Of a stretch of 64,000 nucleotides of DNA, positions 21,843 to 33,585 are shown piece by piece. The stretch comes from Lapidilactobacillus dextrinicus DSM 20335 (lineage in GTDB: Bacteria; Bacillota; Bacilli; Lactobacillales; Lactobacillaceae): the NCBI RefSeq assembly GCF_001436095.1, contig NZ_AYYK01000004.1, positions 1 to 64,000 on the forward strand, in the 5' to 3' direction. The number at the start of each line of letters is the position of its first letter. Position 1 is the first letter of the stretch. Position numbers and translations under genes: made by a program. The notes under the pieces were generated by a model. The model did no database searches, was not told where the DNA came from, and saw nothing but the letters and a program-made list of their open reading frames with translations.

Positions 21843-22583
21843 TTGTTGTTGTTAACCCTCGCACTAGACACATCTGCGATTCCCTTGAGTGTTGCAGTCA
21901 TTAATGATGGTCAACCTTTGGCCACAATTCAAACTTCACGTCAAAAAAATCATAGTGTGACACTGATGCCAGCTATTGCTGAAGCCTTAAAATTGGCGCA
22001 AGTGACAATTGAAGCTATCGATCAATTGATTGTTGCAGCAGGTCCGGGATCTTATACCGGGGTTCGAATTGCTGTCACAACGGCTAAAACGTTAGCTTGG
22101 ACATTGAACAAGCCAGTTTATGCTGTTTCTAGTTTGGCTGCTTTAACTTTACCTTGGCGTCAAAACGAAGGAGCATTGATTATTCCTTTGATTGATGCTA
22201 GACGGAATCATTTTTTTGCTGGCTGTTATCAATGGCAAGCTGGTCAATTACACCAAATCGCCAGTGACGCTTATTTAGATCGAACTGAAATTGTTGATCA
22301 AATTAAGCAAAACGCCACTAAACAAATTTTCTTTGGTGGTCAAATCACAGTAGAACAACAAACTTTTTTCACAGAACAATTAAGTGAGAAGACTTGTCAT
22401 TTTGCAAGCGGTAGTGAAACCTTACCGCTGGCTGGCGAATTTAGTCAGCTGATTATCAATCAAGAACCAGTGGCAGATTTGGATCATTTTGTTCCAACTT
22501 ATTTACGAAAAACTGAAGCGGAAGTTAATTGGTTAGCGCAACATCCTCACGAGGAATCTGATCATTATGTTGAACAAGTTTAA
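21843..22583 (+). CDS. tsaB: tRNA t6A synthesis protein TsaB
   Basis: Partner of TsaD in N6-threonylcarbamoyl-adenosine synthesis at A37 of ANN-decoding tRNAs. 246 residues; three consecutive TTG codons (21843, 21846, 21849) could serve as start, and the AAAGAGG ribosome binding site spacing slightly favours the third. LALDTSAIPLSVAV and the GPGSYTGVRIAVTTAKTLAW segment are typical. Overlaps rimI by 17 bp. Confidence 0.93.
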   Translation: MLLLTLALDTSAIPLSVAVINDGQPLATIQTSRQKNHSVTLMPAIAEALKLAQVTIEAIDQLIVAAGPGSYTGVRIAVTTAKTLAWTLNKPVYAVSSLAALTLPWRQNEGALIIPLIDARRNHFFAGCYQWQAGQLHQIASDAYLDRTEIVDQIKQNATKQIFFGGQITVEQQTFFTEQLSEKTCHFASGSETLPLAGEFSQLIINQEPVADLDHFVPTYLRKTEAEVNWLAQHPHEESDHYVEQV

Positions 22584-23118
22584 AAGTTTCTTTCAACCAA
22601 CAGTTAAAGAAAGGGTCAGTATTGACCAGTTCAATGCCGCCGATCTTGATCACCAAGGTGTTACTTATCAATTGCGGCGTTTAAGATCAGCAGATTTGGA
22701 TCAACTCATGGCAATTCAACGAGACGTTTATCAAGGTCAAGCTCCTTGGAATCGCCTGGTCTTTTTAAATGAGGTCAATAAACGCGACCGTCACTTATAT
22801 GTTGGCTTATTTACACCAGCTGATGAATTAATTGGCTTCATTGGTGCTTGGTACAATGATCTAGAATTGCATGTTACCAACGTTGCGATTCGACAACGCT
22901 GGCAAAATAATGGCTTAGGCAAACAACTGATGCTGTTTATGATTAACCAAGCTCGTCAAGCCAATTGTTCGATTGTGACACTTGAAGCCAAAGTTTCTAA
23001 CGTGCAAGCGCAACATTTATATCATCAACTGGGATTTGTTGACCGCAAGATTAAAAAAAATTACTATACCGCTGATCATGAGGATGCTGTCTCAATGGCA
23101 TTACTTTTGGTCGATTAA
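22567..23118 (+). CDS. rimI: GNAT N-acetyltransferase RimI
   Basis: 183 residues; GNAT fold with the acetyl-CoA motif [13 protein letters not shown] near 112. Expected to acetylate ribosomal protein bS18. About 35 extra residues precede the GNAT domain compared with the ~150-residue E. coli protein. Middle gene of the tsaB-rimI-tsaD operon, overlapping tsaB. Confidence 0.9.
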   Translation: MLNKFKSFFQPTVKERVSIDQFNAADLDHQGVTYQLRRLRSADLDQLMAIQRDVYQGQAPWNRLVFLNEVNKRDRHLYVGLFTPADELIGFIGAWYNDLELHVTNVAIRQRWQNNGLGKQLMLFMINQARQANCSIVTLEAKVSNVQAQHLYHQLGFVDRKIKKNYYTADHEDAVSMALLLVD

Positions 23119-23149
23119 TTGGTGTGTTCAAAAAAGTAGAGTGAATAAA

Positions 23150-24175
23150 TTGATAAATAAACAACGTGAACTTATTTTAGCATTTGAGAGTAGTTGTGAT
23201 GAAACCAGTGTTGCAGTTATTGAAAATGGTCATCGGATTTTAAGCAACATTATTGCAACGCAAATTAAAAGTCACCAACGCTTTGGCGGGGTTGTTCCTG
23301 AAGTAGCTAGCCGTCACCATGTTGAACAAGTTTTAAACTGTACGAAATTAGCAATGGCAGAAGCTGAAGTCGATTATGAAGATTTAACAGCTGTTGCTGT
23401 CACTTATGGTCCAGGCTTAGTCGGCTCATTGTTAATTGGGATCTGTGCGGCTAAAGCTATCTCATTTGCTCACCATTTGCCGCTGATTCCCGTTAATCAC
23501 TTGGCAGGACATATTTATGCGGCACAATTAATAACGCCGCTAAGCTATCCTTTTATGGCCTTAGTCGTCTCTGGCGGCCATACTGAGTTAGTTTTAGTTA
23601 ATGAACCTAATGAGTATCAATTATTAGGGGAGACGCGTGATGATGCTGCTGGTGAAGCCTATGACAAGATTGGCCGTGTCTTAGGGATTACTTATCCTGC
23701 TGGCAAAGAAGTTGATGCTTTAGCTCATCAAGGGCAGGATACCTTTAATTTTCCTCGAGCAATGTTAGATGAAGATAATTTAGACTTTAGTTTTAGTGGG
23801 TTAAAGAGTGCCTTCATCAATACCGTACATCATGCTGATCAATTAGGTGAAACATTAGACCGCAAAGATTTAGCCGCTAGCTTTCAAGCTAGTGTTAGTG
23901 ATGTGTTGGTTGGTAAAACCATGCGCGCTCTTGCGGAACACCCTGTTAAGCAATTGGTGGTTGCTGGTGGTGTTGCCGCTAATCAAGGACTGCGGGAGAA
24001 GTTAACTGCAACCTTAGCAATAGAACAGCCAGCAATTGAACTTATTATTCCGCCATTACGCTTATGTGGGGATAATGCCGCAATGATTGGAGCTGCAGCT
24101 TCAGTTCAATTAGCAACGAAGGCACCATTTGCTGATTTGTCTTTAAATGCGGTCCCTAGTTTAGACTTAGTTTAA
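23150..24175 (+). CDS. tsaD: tRNA t6A threonylcarbamoyltransferase TsaD
   Basis: 341 residues from TTG 23150, with AGAGTGA ~8 nt upstream; GTG 23141 is the alternative. The frame is open further back into rimI, but those codons are not TsaD-like. Kinase-like ASKHA fold: [15 protein letters not shown] at the N-terminus, metal ligands in [21 protein letters not shown], and VAGGVAAN near the C-terminus. Last gene of the operon, followed by a terminator. Confidence 0.93.
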   Translation: MINKQRELILAFESSCDETSVAVIENGHRILSNIIATQIKSHQRFGGVVPEVASRHHVEQVLNCTKLAMAEAEVDYEDLTAVAVTYGPGLVGSLLIGICAAKAISFAHHLPLIPVNHLAGHIYAAQLITPLSYPFMALVVSGGHTELVLVNEPNEYQLLGETRDDAAGEAYDKIGRVLGITYPAGKEVDALAHQGQDTFNFPRAMLDEDNLDFSFSGLKSAFINTVHHADQLGETLDRKDLAASFQASVSDVLVGKTMRALAEHPVKQLVVAGGVAANQGLREKLTATLAIEQPAIELIIPPLRLCGDNAAMIGAAASVQLATKAPFADLSLNAVPSLDLV

Positions 24176-24177
24176 TG

Positions 24178-24231
24178 AATAGGACGTTTGTCAACGCGAG
24201 TGAAATTCGTTGGTAAAGGTCCTATTTTTTT
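24178..24231 (+). terminator. terminator after tsaD
   Basis: Outer stem AATAGGAC/GTCCTATT, inner TTTG/TAAA and CAACG/CGTTG segments, then seven T. Confidence 0.9.
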
Positions 24232-24290
24232 GGCTTAAAAAAGCGCGTTCAATTAATTGAGGGAACGTTCTCATTTTTGATGATAAAAGA

Positions 24291-24343
24291 TTGACAGCGC
24301 CACCAAATTGAGCTATGCTTTTCATATATTGAAAGCGATTAAT
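24291..24343 (+). promoter_or_regulatory. strong promoter with cre-like site for PTS IIB
   Basis: Consensus TTGACA (24291-24296), 17-bp spacer, TATGCT (24314-24319). TTGAAAGCGATTAAT (24329-24343) matches the CcpA cre consensus WTGNAANCGNWNNCW with one mismatch and lies at the expected transcription start. An inverted repeat TGAAAG/CTTTCA overlaps it. Confidence 0.75.
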
Positions 24344-24377
24344 ACTTTCATGTAAACATTAAAGGAGCGTTTTTACA

Positions 24378-24695
24378 ATGGCTGAAAAAACAATTATGTT
24401 AGTATGTAGTGCTGGTATGTCTACTAGTTTATTAGTTACAAAAATGCAAAAAGCTGCAGAAGCAAAAGGAATCGATGCAAAGATCTTTGCAACTGCTGCT
24501 GGCGATGCTGATAACGCCTTATCACAAAATGATGTTGATGTTTTATTGCTTGGACCACAAGTTCGTTTCATGTTGAGCCAATTCCAACAAAAACTTGCTG
24601 ACAAGAATATTCCTGTTGAAGTTATCGACATGCGCGCTTATGGCATGATGGATGGCGAATCTGTTTTAGGTCAAGCTGAAAAGTTAATGGCCTAA
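24378..24695 (+). CDS. orphan PTS IIB, lactose/cellobiose type
   Basis: 105 residues, cytoplasmic phosphocarrier. The phosphorylated Cys10 lies in IMLVCSAGMSTSLL, the hallmark of cellobiose/diacetylchitobiose IIB. No IIA, IIC or glycosidase gene is nearby; it is monocistronic, with a consensus promoter and a terminator. It must work with IIA and IIC encoded elsewhere. The cre-like site suggests catabolite repression. Ribosome binding site AAAGGAG. Confidence 0.9.
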   Translation: MAEKTIMLVCSAGMSTSLLVTKMQKAAEAKGIDAKIFATAAGDADNALSQNDVDVLLLGPQVRFMLSQFQQKLADKNIPVEVIDMRAYGMMDGESVLGQAEKLMA

Positions 24696-24706
24696 TTAAA
24701 CTTAAT

Positions 24707-24744
24707 AAAAAACTGTCTGAGAAATTTTCTCAGACAGTTTTTTT
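24707..24744. terminator. terminator between PTS IIB and ABC-F
   Basis: Long near-perfect hairpin AAACTGTCTGAGAAA/TTTCTCAGACAGTTT flanked by A and T runs, so it may work for both convergent genes. Confidence 0.9.
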
Positions 24745-24769
24745 ATTATTTTAAATAGTCACGCACTAA

Positions 24770-26671
24770 TTAGGTTAAGCTTTCTAGTTCTTCTGATGCT
24801 TGCAACCAAAGCGCTTCTACTTCTTCTTGTTGTTGTTCATTTTTTTCTAATTCAGCTTGTAAATCTGCTAATTTTTGGAAATCATTAAGCACTTCAGGTT
24901 GGGTCATAGCTAATTGAATACGATCGTTTTCAGCACCTAACTCATTCAATTGTTTCTCAGCACTTTCAACGGCACGTTTAACTTTACGAATTTCTTTTTG
25001 CTTATTTTTATCCGCGATAAAGGCCGCTTGGTTATCACTAATGGGTTCTGTCTGTTTTGGCGATTCAGTTGTTGATGTTTCAGCGCGTTTTTCTAAATAG
25101 AAATCGTAATTACCAGCATAGAGGTGACTGCCATTAGCATCAATATCAACCACCATTTCAGCTAAACTATTAATAAAGTAACGGTCATGGGAAACAAAAA
25201 TTAACGTCCCTGCAAAGTTAGCTAAAGCTTCTTCCAAAACTTCTTTACTTTGAATATCTAAGTGGTTAGTAGGTTCGTCCATGATTAAAACATTTCGTTT
25301 TTCCATAGCCAGTTTAGTTAAAAGTAATCGTGCTTTTTCACCACCGGAAAGCTGGTGAACGACTTTTTGTACATCATCACCACGAAACAGGAAACTACCC
25401 AATACGTTACGAATTTGTTGTTCTGGTAACAGTGGGTGTTCGTCCCAAATGGTATCTAAAACGGTCTTTTTAGGATCAAGTTGATCTTGGTTCTGATCGT
25501 AGTAACCAATAGCAACGTTAGCACCAAATTTAAACGTACCAGCTAAAGCGGGAATTTCACCAAGCAATGTCTTAATCAAAGTTGACTTACCAATCCCATT
25601 AGCACCAATAATAGCCACGCGTTGCTGTTTACGAACATCAAAGGTAATCGGTCGCGACATCACTTCATCATAACCAACGGCCAAATCTTTGACCATTAAA
25701 ACTTCCTTACCTGTCTCTTCGGTAATCTCAAAACGGAAATGAGCTGACTGTTCAGCATTTTTCGGCTTTTCCAAGCGAACCATTTTGTCCAATTGTTTTT
25801 GACGCGCTTGAGCACGCTTTGTGGTGGAAGCACGGCTTAAATTTTTGTCGACAAAAGTTTGTAATTTCTTAATCTCAGTTTGCTGCATTTCGTATTCTTT
25901 TTCAGCATGTTTAAGTTCAGCTGCAGCCTGCTCGAGATAATTCGTGTAATTGCCCCGATAATGTTTTAATTGATGACGAGAGAGGGCGTAGATCTCTTTA
26001 GTAACGTGATCTAAGAAGTATTGGTCATGAGAAACTGTTAGTAGTGCGCCAGGATAGCCTTGTAGGTAATTTTCTAACCAGTTTAACGTTTCAATATCAA
26101 GGTGGTTAGTGGGCTCATCCAAAATTAAAATATCAGGTTTTTGCAATAAAATTTTGGCTAAGGCCAAACGAGAACGTTCGCCACCAGATAATGACGCCAC
26201 TGACATCTGATAAGTTTCTTCAGGAAATTGAAAACCATTCAAAACTGTTTTAATTTCTGTTTCATAACTGTAGCCATTTTGGGCCTTAAAAGTTGTTTGT
26301 AAAGTATCATAATTAGCAAGTAAGCTAGCATCGGTCGGATGATCAATGAGTTGTAATTCAATATCTTTAAGTTGCTGCGCCATTTTTTGCAAGTCAGTGA
26401 AGACCGTTAACATTTCTGCGTAGACGGTCTTACTTGAGTCAAGGCCGCTATTCTGGGCCAAATAGCCTAAGGTAATGCCCTTATTCATGACGATTTGACC
26501 TTGGTCAGGTGGATCAATCTCGGCAATAATCCGTAATAGGGTTGATTTGCCAGCGCCGTTTACGCCGACTAAACCAATTCGTGCATGATCTTGAACCTCA
26601 AGATTTACTTTATCAAAGAGCACTTCAGCACCAAAGAATCGGGCAACTTGCTGTGCTTGTAGAATAATCAT
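24770..26671 (-). CDS. ABC-F ATPase, YdiF-like
   Basis: 633 residues, no membrane segments. Two ABC domains with Walker A GVNGAGKST and GANGIGKST, signatures LSGGERSRLALAKILL and LSGGEKARLLLTKLAM, and two LILDEPTNHLD-type Walker B motifs, joined by the ABC-F linker (TTKRAQARQKQLDKM). A C-terminal coiled coil follows. ABC-F proteins act on the ribosome E site. Position between tsaD and rex corresponds to B. subtilis ydiF, but here it is inverted. Ribosome binding site GGAGG. Confidence 0.9.
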   Translation of the reverse strand: MIILQAQQVARFFGAEVLFDKVNLEVQDHARIGLVGVNGAGKSTLLRIIAEIDPPDQGQIVMNKGITLGYLAQNSGLDSSKTVYAEMLTVFTDLQKMAQQLKDIELQLIDHPTDASLLANYDTLQTTFKAQNGYSYETEIKTVLNGFQFPEETYQMSVASLSGGERSRLALAKILLQKPDILILDEPTNHLDIETLNWLENYLQGYPGALLTVSHDQYFLDHVTKEIYALSRHQLKHYRGNYTNYLEQAAAELKHAEKEYEMQQTEIKKLQTFVDKNLSRASTTKRAQARQKQLDKMVRLEKPKNAEQSAHFRFEITEETGKEVLMVKDLAVGYDEVMSRPITFDVRKQQRVAIIGANGIGKSTLIKTLLGEIPALAGTFKFGANVAIGYYDQNQDQLDPKKTVLDTIWDEHPLLPEQQIRNVLGSFLFRGDDVQKVVHQLSGGEKARLLLTKLAMEKRNVLIMDEPTNHLDIQSKEVLEEALANFAGTLIFVSHDRYFINSLAEMVVDIDANGSHLYAGNYDFYLEKRAETSTTESPKQTEPISDNQAAFIADKNKQKEIRKVKRAVESAEKQLNELGAENDRIQLAMTQPEVLNDFQKLADLQAELEKNEQQQEEVEALWLQASEELESLT

Positions 26672-26831
26672 AATAACCTCCAGAGCGATTTAATCTAAAT
26701 TAATGAAAACTTAATTATTTTTAAAAATGTGATTTTCAAGTTGTATAATTGCGTCATTTGGGCAACAAGTGACTTTGCTTGAAAAAAATTCACGAAATAA
26801 CTATGATACATAACATAAATATTGTTGTTTA

Positions 26832-26860
26832 TTTACCGAAATTGTGGAATAATTCATAAT
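26832..26860 (+). promoter_or_regulatory. rex promoter with Rex operator
   Basis: Rex-box-like 18-mer at 26842-26859, TTGTGGAATAATTCATAA, differs from TTGTGAAN4TTCACAA at two positions. It lies between a TTTACC (26832-26837) and CATAAT (26855-26860) pair spaced by 17 bp. This predicts autoregulation by NADH/NAD ratio. A TTGACA at 26866 has no good -10. Confidence 0.65.
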
Positions 26861-26919
26861 GATAATTGACAGAACTATCGTACCAAATAAATTGTTTGAA
26901 AGTCTGAGGTGTTTCAGCA

Positions 26920-27612
26920 ATGGCTGAAGTAAAGATTCCCAAAGCAACCGCTCGCCGGTTACCATTATACTATCGTTATCTGCAATTTTTGCATGATAGC
27001 GAAAAAACTAAATTCTCTTCTGCAGATTTATCTGAGGCAGTAAAAGTAGATAGTGCGACAATTCGTCGTGACTTTTCTTATTTTGGCGCATTAGGTAAGC
27101 GTGGCTATGGTTATGACGTTGAGTCATTATTAGCCTTCTTTAAACGCCTATTGAACCAAGATCGTCTAACCAATGTTGCGTTAATTGGTGTTGGTAATTT
27201 AGGTCATGCTTTATTGAACTATAATTTCCGCCAAACGAATAATATTCGAATTAGTGCAGCTTTTGATATTAACCCTGAAATTACAGGGACGATTCAAAGT
27301 GGTGTGCCTATTTATAAGATGGCTGAATTGAAAGATCAATTGGAACAACAACAGATTGATATCGTCATTTTGTCTGTTCCAATGGAACATGCCCAAGAAA
27401 TTACGGATGAATTAGTTAAAATTGGCATTCGTGGTATTTTGAACTTTACACCAATCCGAGTTAATGTTCCAGAAGAAATTCGGGTTCACAATGTTGATCT
27501 TGCCAACGAATTACAAACCTTGATTTATTTCTTAGATAACTTCAAGGAAGATGGCAGTTTAATCAATCCATTAGCTAAAGAAAATTTAACAACAACTGAT
27601 CTAAATGATTAG
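26920..27612 (+). CDS. rex: redox-sensing repressor Rex
   Basis: 230 residues. N-terminal winged helix (residues ~1-80; [17 protein letters not shown] and [21 protein letters not shown]) and C-terminal Rossmann domain with NAD(H)-binding [12 protein letters not shown] near 86. NADH binding releases DNA from fermentation and respiration promoters in known homologues. It has a probable Rex operator in its own promoter. The order rex - CPBP - groES resembles B. subtilis, without the tat and moaC genes. Confidence 0.95.
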   Translation: MAEVKIPKATARRLPLYYRYLQFLHDSEKTKFSSADLSEAVKVDSATIRRDFSYFGALGKRGYGYDVESLLAFFKRLLNQDRLTNVALIGVGNLGHALLNYNFRQTNNIRISAAFDINPEITGTIQSGVPIYKMAELKDQLEQQQIDIVILSVPMEHAQEITDELVKIGIRGILNFTPIRVNVPEEIRVHNVDLANELQTLIYFLDNFKEDGSLINPLAKENLTTTDLND

Positions 27613-27620
27613 AATTGTGA

Positions 27621-27649
27621 AGAATGGTTTAACAGCCATTCTTTTTTTG
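27621..27649 (+). terminator. terminator after rex
   Basis: Stem AGAATGG/CCATTCT with 8-nt loop and seven T. Confidence 0.85.
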
Positions 27650-27691
27650 TGCCCAAATACTGTGCGATTTGTCATAAAATCGCATATTAGC

Positions 27692-28351
27692 TTATTTGAA
27701 AGTTAGTAAAGCTAATGCCATGGTAATCCCATTGAATAAACCGTGAGCAATCATATTAACTTTAATTGAGCCAGTTCGTTTGTATAACCAACAAAGAACT
27801 AAGCCCAATGAGCAATAAACAATTAAATATTGGTTATCGTTATGAGCCAATCCGAATAACAACGCTGAAGTTAGCATGGCACCAGTTGGATTAATGATTT
27901 GACGACCAACACCATAGATTGCTTTGCGGAAAACTAACTCTTCCATAATCGGTGCTAAGACAACGCCGTAAACGATGAATAATGGGGCTTTATGAACAAT
28001 CGTCAGAATCATTTGTGTGTTTTGTGAAGCAGTTGGTTGGCCAAATAAAATAATAATGGCTAATGAAGCTGTAATCTCGGCTGCATACATTAGTAACATA
28101 CCGCCAATACCGTAAAGACTGGTGTCAGCTAGAGATATTTTTTGATCTAGCGTTAATTCTGCTTTGCGATCAGACTGACGATCATACCACAACATAAAAA
28201 TAACACCGATCAAGGTGATGATCACTTGCCAATTAATAGCTGTTGTTCCCTTAAGGTTAAATACTAAGATGGCTACTGAGGGTAGAATCATAATGATGAG
28301 GTAGATAATTAAAATAGAGATGATTTTTGAGAGAGCTTTTTTATTTTTCAT
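27692..28351 (-). CDS. CPBP-family intramembrane metalloprotease, YdiL-like
   Basis: 219 residues with about six to seven hydrophobic segments. Abi/CPBP motifs are intact: MEELVFRKAIYG (Glu-Glu...Arg), FGLAHN and MIAHGLFNG. Related proteins process prenylated substrates or give bacteriocin self-immunity; the substrate here is unknown. It sits between rex and groES as YdiL does in B. subtilis, but on the opposite strand. Confidence 0.88.
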   Translation of the reverse strand: MKNKKALSKIISILIIYLIIMILPSVAILVFNLKGTTAINWQVIITLIGVIFMLWYDRQSDRKAELTLDQKISLADTSLYGIGGMLLMYAAEITASLAIIILFGQPTASQNTQMILTIVHKAPLFIVYGVVLAPIMEELVFRKAIYGVGRQIINPTGAMLTSALLFGLAHNDNQYLIVYCSLGLVLCWLYKRTGSIKVNMIAHGLFNGITMALALLTFK

Positions 28352-28480
28352 GAGCGTTCCTTTCTAAAAAACATATCCTTATCATATCAATTTTTAACCC
28401 ATTTAAAAAGCACTGCCAATTAGTGAATTCACGATTATAGCAGGTGCCAATAAAATTATTGAAATCTAAAGGGTAAATAC

Positions 28481-28546
28481 TTGCATTCATTTCCAATAAT
28501 GTTATGATATTTCTTGTGGTTAGCACTTGGACATTAAGAGTGCTAA
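28481..28546 (+). promoter_or_regulatory. groESL promoter with CIRCE operator
   Basis: TTGCAT (28481-28486), 16-bp spacer, TATGAT (28503-28508). CIRCE at 28520-28546: TTAGCACTT, 9-nt spacer, GAGTGCTAA, one mismatch from the consensus inverted repeat. Predicts HrcA repression and heat induction of groES-groEL. Confidence 0.93.
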
Positions 28547-28585
28547 ATTAATTAATAAAATTAAATGTTAACGGAGGGATTTTCT

Positions 28586-28870
28586 ATGTTAAAACCTTTA
28601 GGAGATCGTATTATCGTAACTGTTGATAAGCAGGAAGAAGAAACCGTTGGCGGTATTGTCTTAGCCAGCAATGCAAAGGAAAAGCCTCAAACAGGTACTG
28701 TTGTTGCAATTGGTACCGGTCGGACAACTGATGATGGTAAAGTAATTCCTGTTTCAGTTAAAGAAGGTCAAACAGTAATGTTTGATAAGTATGCTGGTTC
28801 TGAAGTTAAATACGAGGGTGAAACTTATTTAGTCCTTCACGACAAAGATTTAATGGCAGTTGTTGACTAA
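28586..28870 (+). CDS. groES: co-chaperonin GroES
   Basis: 94 residues from ATG 28586, 8 nt after GGAGGG; an in-frame ATG at 28565 lies ahead of this ribosome binding site and is rejected. [11 protein letters not shown] start, mobile loop [19 protein letters not shown] near 17-35 and [11 protein letters not shown]. Forms the GroEL lid. Bicistronic with groEL. Confidence 0.97.
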   Translation: MLKPLGDRIIVTVDKQEEETVGGIVLASNAKEKPQTGTVVAIGTGRTTDDGKVIPVSVKEGQTVMFDKYAGSEVKYEGETYLVLHDKDLMAVVD

Positions 28871-28934
28871 TTAGTTAACAAACCAGTTTCATCATCTCAT
28901 TAAAGAATTGAACGATAAATCATTATTACATTGA

Positions 28935-30578
<1,644 letters not shown>

Positions 30579-30602
30579 TCATTAAAACACATAAAGTTTC
30601 AA

Positions 30603-30641
30603 AAGAGTGAGACAATAGTTGCATTGTCTCATTCTTTTTTT
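30603..30641 (+). terminator. terminator after groEL
   Basis: Stem GTGAGACAAT/ATTGTCTCAT, 6-nt loop, T-run. Confidence 0.88.
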
Positions 30642-30728
30642 ATCACAACATGGTGAAATGCTGTGGCCAAAAAAGCAAGTTAAACTAACGAATTAAACAG
30701 GATCAACGTTCTTTTTTAGACGAGTTTT

Positions 30729-30758
30729 ATTTACATTTTAGTGTAAATACGATAAGAT
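30729..30758 (+). promoter_or_regulatory. possible tig promoter with inverted repeat
   Basis: ATTTACA (30729-30735) and TGTAAAT (30742-30748) form a 7-bp inverted repeat; TTTACA could be the -35 with TAAGAT (30753-30758) as a weak -10 at 17 bp. Confidence 0.35.
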
Positions 30759-30806
30759 AAATTGGTATGTAAAAAGAGAACGATACAAGATATCGGAGGT
30801 ATATTT

Positions 30807-32090
30807 ATGTCTGCCAAATGGGAAAAGAAGGGCACCAACGATGGTGAACTTACATTTGAAATTTCAATTAACAAAATTAACGAAGGTTTAGATGCAGCTT
30901 TTGCTCGCGTTAAGAAGAACTTAAGCGTACCTGGCTTCCGTAAAGGTAAGGTTTCTCGCCAAGTATTTAACAAGATGTACGGTGAAGCTTCATTATATGA
31001 AGATGCTTTGAACATTGTATTACCAGATGTTTATGAAGCAGCTATTGACGAAGCCGGTATCGAACCCGTTGATCAACCTGAAATCAGTGTCGAAAAGATG
31101 GATCCTAACGAACCTTGGGTACTTAAAGCTAAAGTTACCGTTAAACCAGAAGTCGTTTTAGGCGAATATAAAGGTTTGACTGTTCCTAAGCAAAATACTG
31201 AAGTAACTGATGCAGATGTTGACGCTGAATTAGAAAAACGTCGCGAACAACAAGCTGAATTAGTTCTTAAAGAAGACGGCGTTAGCGAAAAAGGTGACAC
31301 TGTCACAATCGATTACAAAGGTACAGTTGACGGCGAGGCATTTGATGGTGGCGCTGCTGAAAACCACTCAATCGGAATTGGCTCTAACACATTCATCCCT
31401 GGCTTTGAAGATCAATTAATTGGTCACAAAGCTGGCGACGAATTTGATGTTGTTGTTACTTTCCCAGAAGATTACCAAGCTAAGGAACTTGCTGGTAAGG
31501 AAGCTACTTTTGCAACAACAATGCATGAAGTTAAGACTAAAGAATTACCTGAACTTGACGATGACTTTGCTAAAGACATCGACGAAGAAGTTGAAACTTT
31601 AATCGAATTAAAAGCTAAGACTAAAGAACAACTTGAAAAGAGCAAGAAAGAAGAAGCTGAAGCAGCCGTTCAAAATGCAGCTATCGACAAAGCTGTCGCT
31701 AACGCTGAAATCAAAGAATTACCACAAGCTATGATCGAATCTGAAGTTCATAACCAAATGGATCAATATTTAGGCAATATGCAACGCCAAGGCATCGATC
31801 CTAAGATGTACTATCAATTAACAGGTACAACTGAAGAAGATTTGCACAAGCAATTCGAAAATGATGCTGATCAACGCGTTCGCACTGACTTGGTACTTAA
31901 TGCCATTGTCAAGGCTGAAGATATCGAACCTTCACAAGAAGAAATCGATCATGAAATTGATACATTGGCAGCTGACTACAACATGGAAAAAGATGCTGTA
32001 CGCCAAGCTTTAACTGATGACATGTTGAAACATGATATTGGTATTAAGAAAGCCATTGATATCATTACTGATTCAGCTGTTCAAGAATAG
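30807..32090 (+). CDS. tig: trigger factor
   Basis: 427 residues from ATG 30807, with GGAGG 9 nt upstream; the frame is open to 30762, but the extra 15 codons precede the ribosome binding site. Ribosome-binding signature GFRKGKVSR near 44, FKBP-like prolyl isomerase domain about 160-245 ([22 protein letters not shown]), then the helical C-terminal chaperone arms. Next to clpX, as is usual. Confidence 0.96.
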   Translation: MSAKWEKKGTNDGELTFEISINKINEGLDAAFARVKKNLSVPGFRKGKVSRQVFNKMYGEASLYEDALNIVLPDVYEAAIDEAGIEPVDQPEISVEKMDPNEPWVLKAKVTVKPEVVLGEYKGLTVPKQNTEVTDADVDAELEKRREQQAELVLKEDGVSEKGDTVTIDYKGTVDGEAFDGGAAENHSIGIGSNTFIPGFEDQLIGHKAGDEFDVVVTFPEDYQAKELAGKEATFATTMHEVKTKELPELDDDFAKDIDEEVETLIELKAKTKEQLEKSKKEEAEAAVQNAAIDKAVANAEIKELPQAMIESEVHNQMDQYLGNMQRQGIDPKMYYQLTGTTEEDLHKQFENDADQRVRTDLVLNAIVKAEDIEPSQEEIDHEIDTLAADYNMEKDAVRQALTDDMLKHDIGIKKAIDIITDSAVQE

Positions 32091-32120
32091 TTATTTTTAA
32101 TTGACTTAGTGAAAAGCAAG

Positions 32121-32156
32121 AGGGTTGGTAGCAAGCAATTGATACCAATCCTTTTT
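32121..32156 (+). terminator. terminator after tig
   Basis: Stem AGGGTTGGTA/TACCAATCCT, 12-nt loop, T-run. Confidence 0.85.
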
Positions 32157-32246
32157 CTGTTCATTTTAAGTCGTTGTTGTTAAGATAAAAGTAGCGAACA
32201 TTGTGCTGGCAACACTAATGAAAGTTAGCGTTACCAAGTTAATTAC

Positions 32247-32275
32247 TTTACAGCACGGATAAGCTATGCTATCTT
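32247..32275 (+). promoter_or_regulatory. clpX promoter
   Basis: TTTACA (32247-32252), 17-bp spacer, TATCTT (32270-32275). I see no CtsR box. Confidence 0.5.
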
Positions 32276-32310
32276 ACTCATAAATTATGTTCAGCAAAGG
32301 TGGACAAAAA

Positions 32311-33564
32311 ATGTTTGATAATATGCAGACCACTGGTACAGTTAAATGTTCATTCTGTGGCAAAACACAGGACCAAGTACAAAAGATCATTGCTGGCCCC
32401 GGTGTTTATATCTGTAATGAATGTATTGCTTTATGCCAAGATATTTTGGATGATGAATTGCGTGCTGACGCTGTTGAACAAAATGTCAAGGTACCAAAAC
32501 CTCGTGAAATTCTTGATTTCTTAAATGAGTATGTGATTGGCCAAGGTGCGGCTAAAAAGGCACTCTCTGTTGCCGTTTATAATCATTACAAACGTGTTAA
32601 TCACATGGCAATCGCTGAAGAAGGCGATACTGAATTACAAAAGAGTAATATTGCGTTAATTGGACCAACTGGTTCAGGTAAAACGTTCTTAGCACAAAGT
32701 TTAGCCCGGATTTTAAACGTGCCTTTCGCAATTGCCGATGCGACCACATTAACCGAAGCAGGCTATGTTGGCGAAGACGTTGAGAATATTCTCTTGAAGC
32801 TATTGCAGAACGCTGACTATGATGTTGAACGGGCTCAACGCGGGATTGTTTATATCGATGAAATTGATAAAATCGCTAAGAAGAGCGAGAATGTGTCAAT
32901 TACACGTGATGTATCTGGCGAAGGGGTTCAACAAGCACTGTTAAAAATTCTTGAAGGTACAATTGCTAACGTGCCACCTCAGGGTGGGCGTAAGCATCCA
33001 CAACAAGAATTTATTCAAATCGATACAACCAATATTCTCTTTATCGTTGGTGGTGCTTTTGACGGTATTGAAAACATTGTGCGTAATCGTTTAGGTGAAC
33101 AAGTTATTGGATTTGGTTCTGCCGAAAATCGTCAAGAAGAATTTGATGCTGAACACGTTATGCAACAAATTATTCCTGAAGATTTGATGAAGTTCGGTAT
33201 TATTCCCGAATTCATTGGTCGGATTCCTATTATTTCAGCATTGAATAAGTTAACAGAATCTGATTTAGTACAAATTTTGACGAAGCCTAAGAATGCGCTA
33301 GTTAAACAATATCAGAAGCTCATTTCACTTGACGGGGTTGAACTTGAATTCACAGAAGGTGCCTTACACGCAATTGCTCATGAAGCAATTGAGCGTGACA
33401 CCGGTGCTCGTGGTTTACGTTCAATTATGGAAAGCGTCATGGAAGATACGATGTTTGAATTACCTGAAAAGGAAAATGTTGAAAAAGTAATTATTACTAA
33501 ACCAGTCGTCGACGGCCGTCAAAAGCCAGAATTGGTTTTTGATAATAGCGAAAAAGCTTCGTAG
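32311..33564 (+). CDS. clpX: ClpX, ATPase subunit of ClpXP
   Basis: 417 residues from ATG 32311, 7 nt after AAAGGTGG; ATG 32287 lies ahead of that site. N-terminal zinc finger CSFCGKT...CNECI (about 11-38), AAA+ Walker [10 protein letters not shown], Walker [10 protein letters not shown], and the ClpP-docking IGF loop (VIGFGS). Unfolds tagged substrates for ClpP, whose gene is not in this window. Confidence 0.96.
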   Translation: MFDNMQTTGTVKCSFCGKTQDQVQKIIAGPGVYICNECIALCQDILDDELRADAVEQNVKVPKPREILDFLNEYVIGQGAAKKALSVAVYNHYKRVNHMAIAEEGDTELQKSNIALIGPTGSGKTFLAQSLARILNVPFAIADATTLTEAGYVGEDVENILLKLLQNADYDVERAQRGIVYIDEIDKIAKKSENVSITRDVSGEGVQQALLKILEGTIANVPPQGGRKHPQQEFIQIDTTNILFIVGGAFDGIENIVRNRLGEQVIGFGSAENRQEEFDAEHVMQQIIPEDLMKFGIIPEFIGRIPIISALNKLTESDLVQILTKPKNALVKQYQKLISLDGVELEFTEGALHAIAHEAIERDTGARGLRSIMESVMEDTMFELPEKENVEKVIITKPVVDGRQKPELVFDNSEKAS

Positions 33565-33585
33565 GATGATTGTTGATTGGTGTGC

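Noticed and set aside
22982-23149. Extra N-terminus for tsaD inside rimI
   Set aside because: Residues are unlike TsaD and no ribosome binding site is present; a TTG or GTG near 23141-23150 restores the normal N-terminus.
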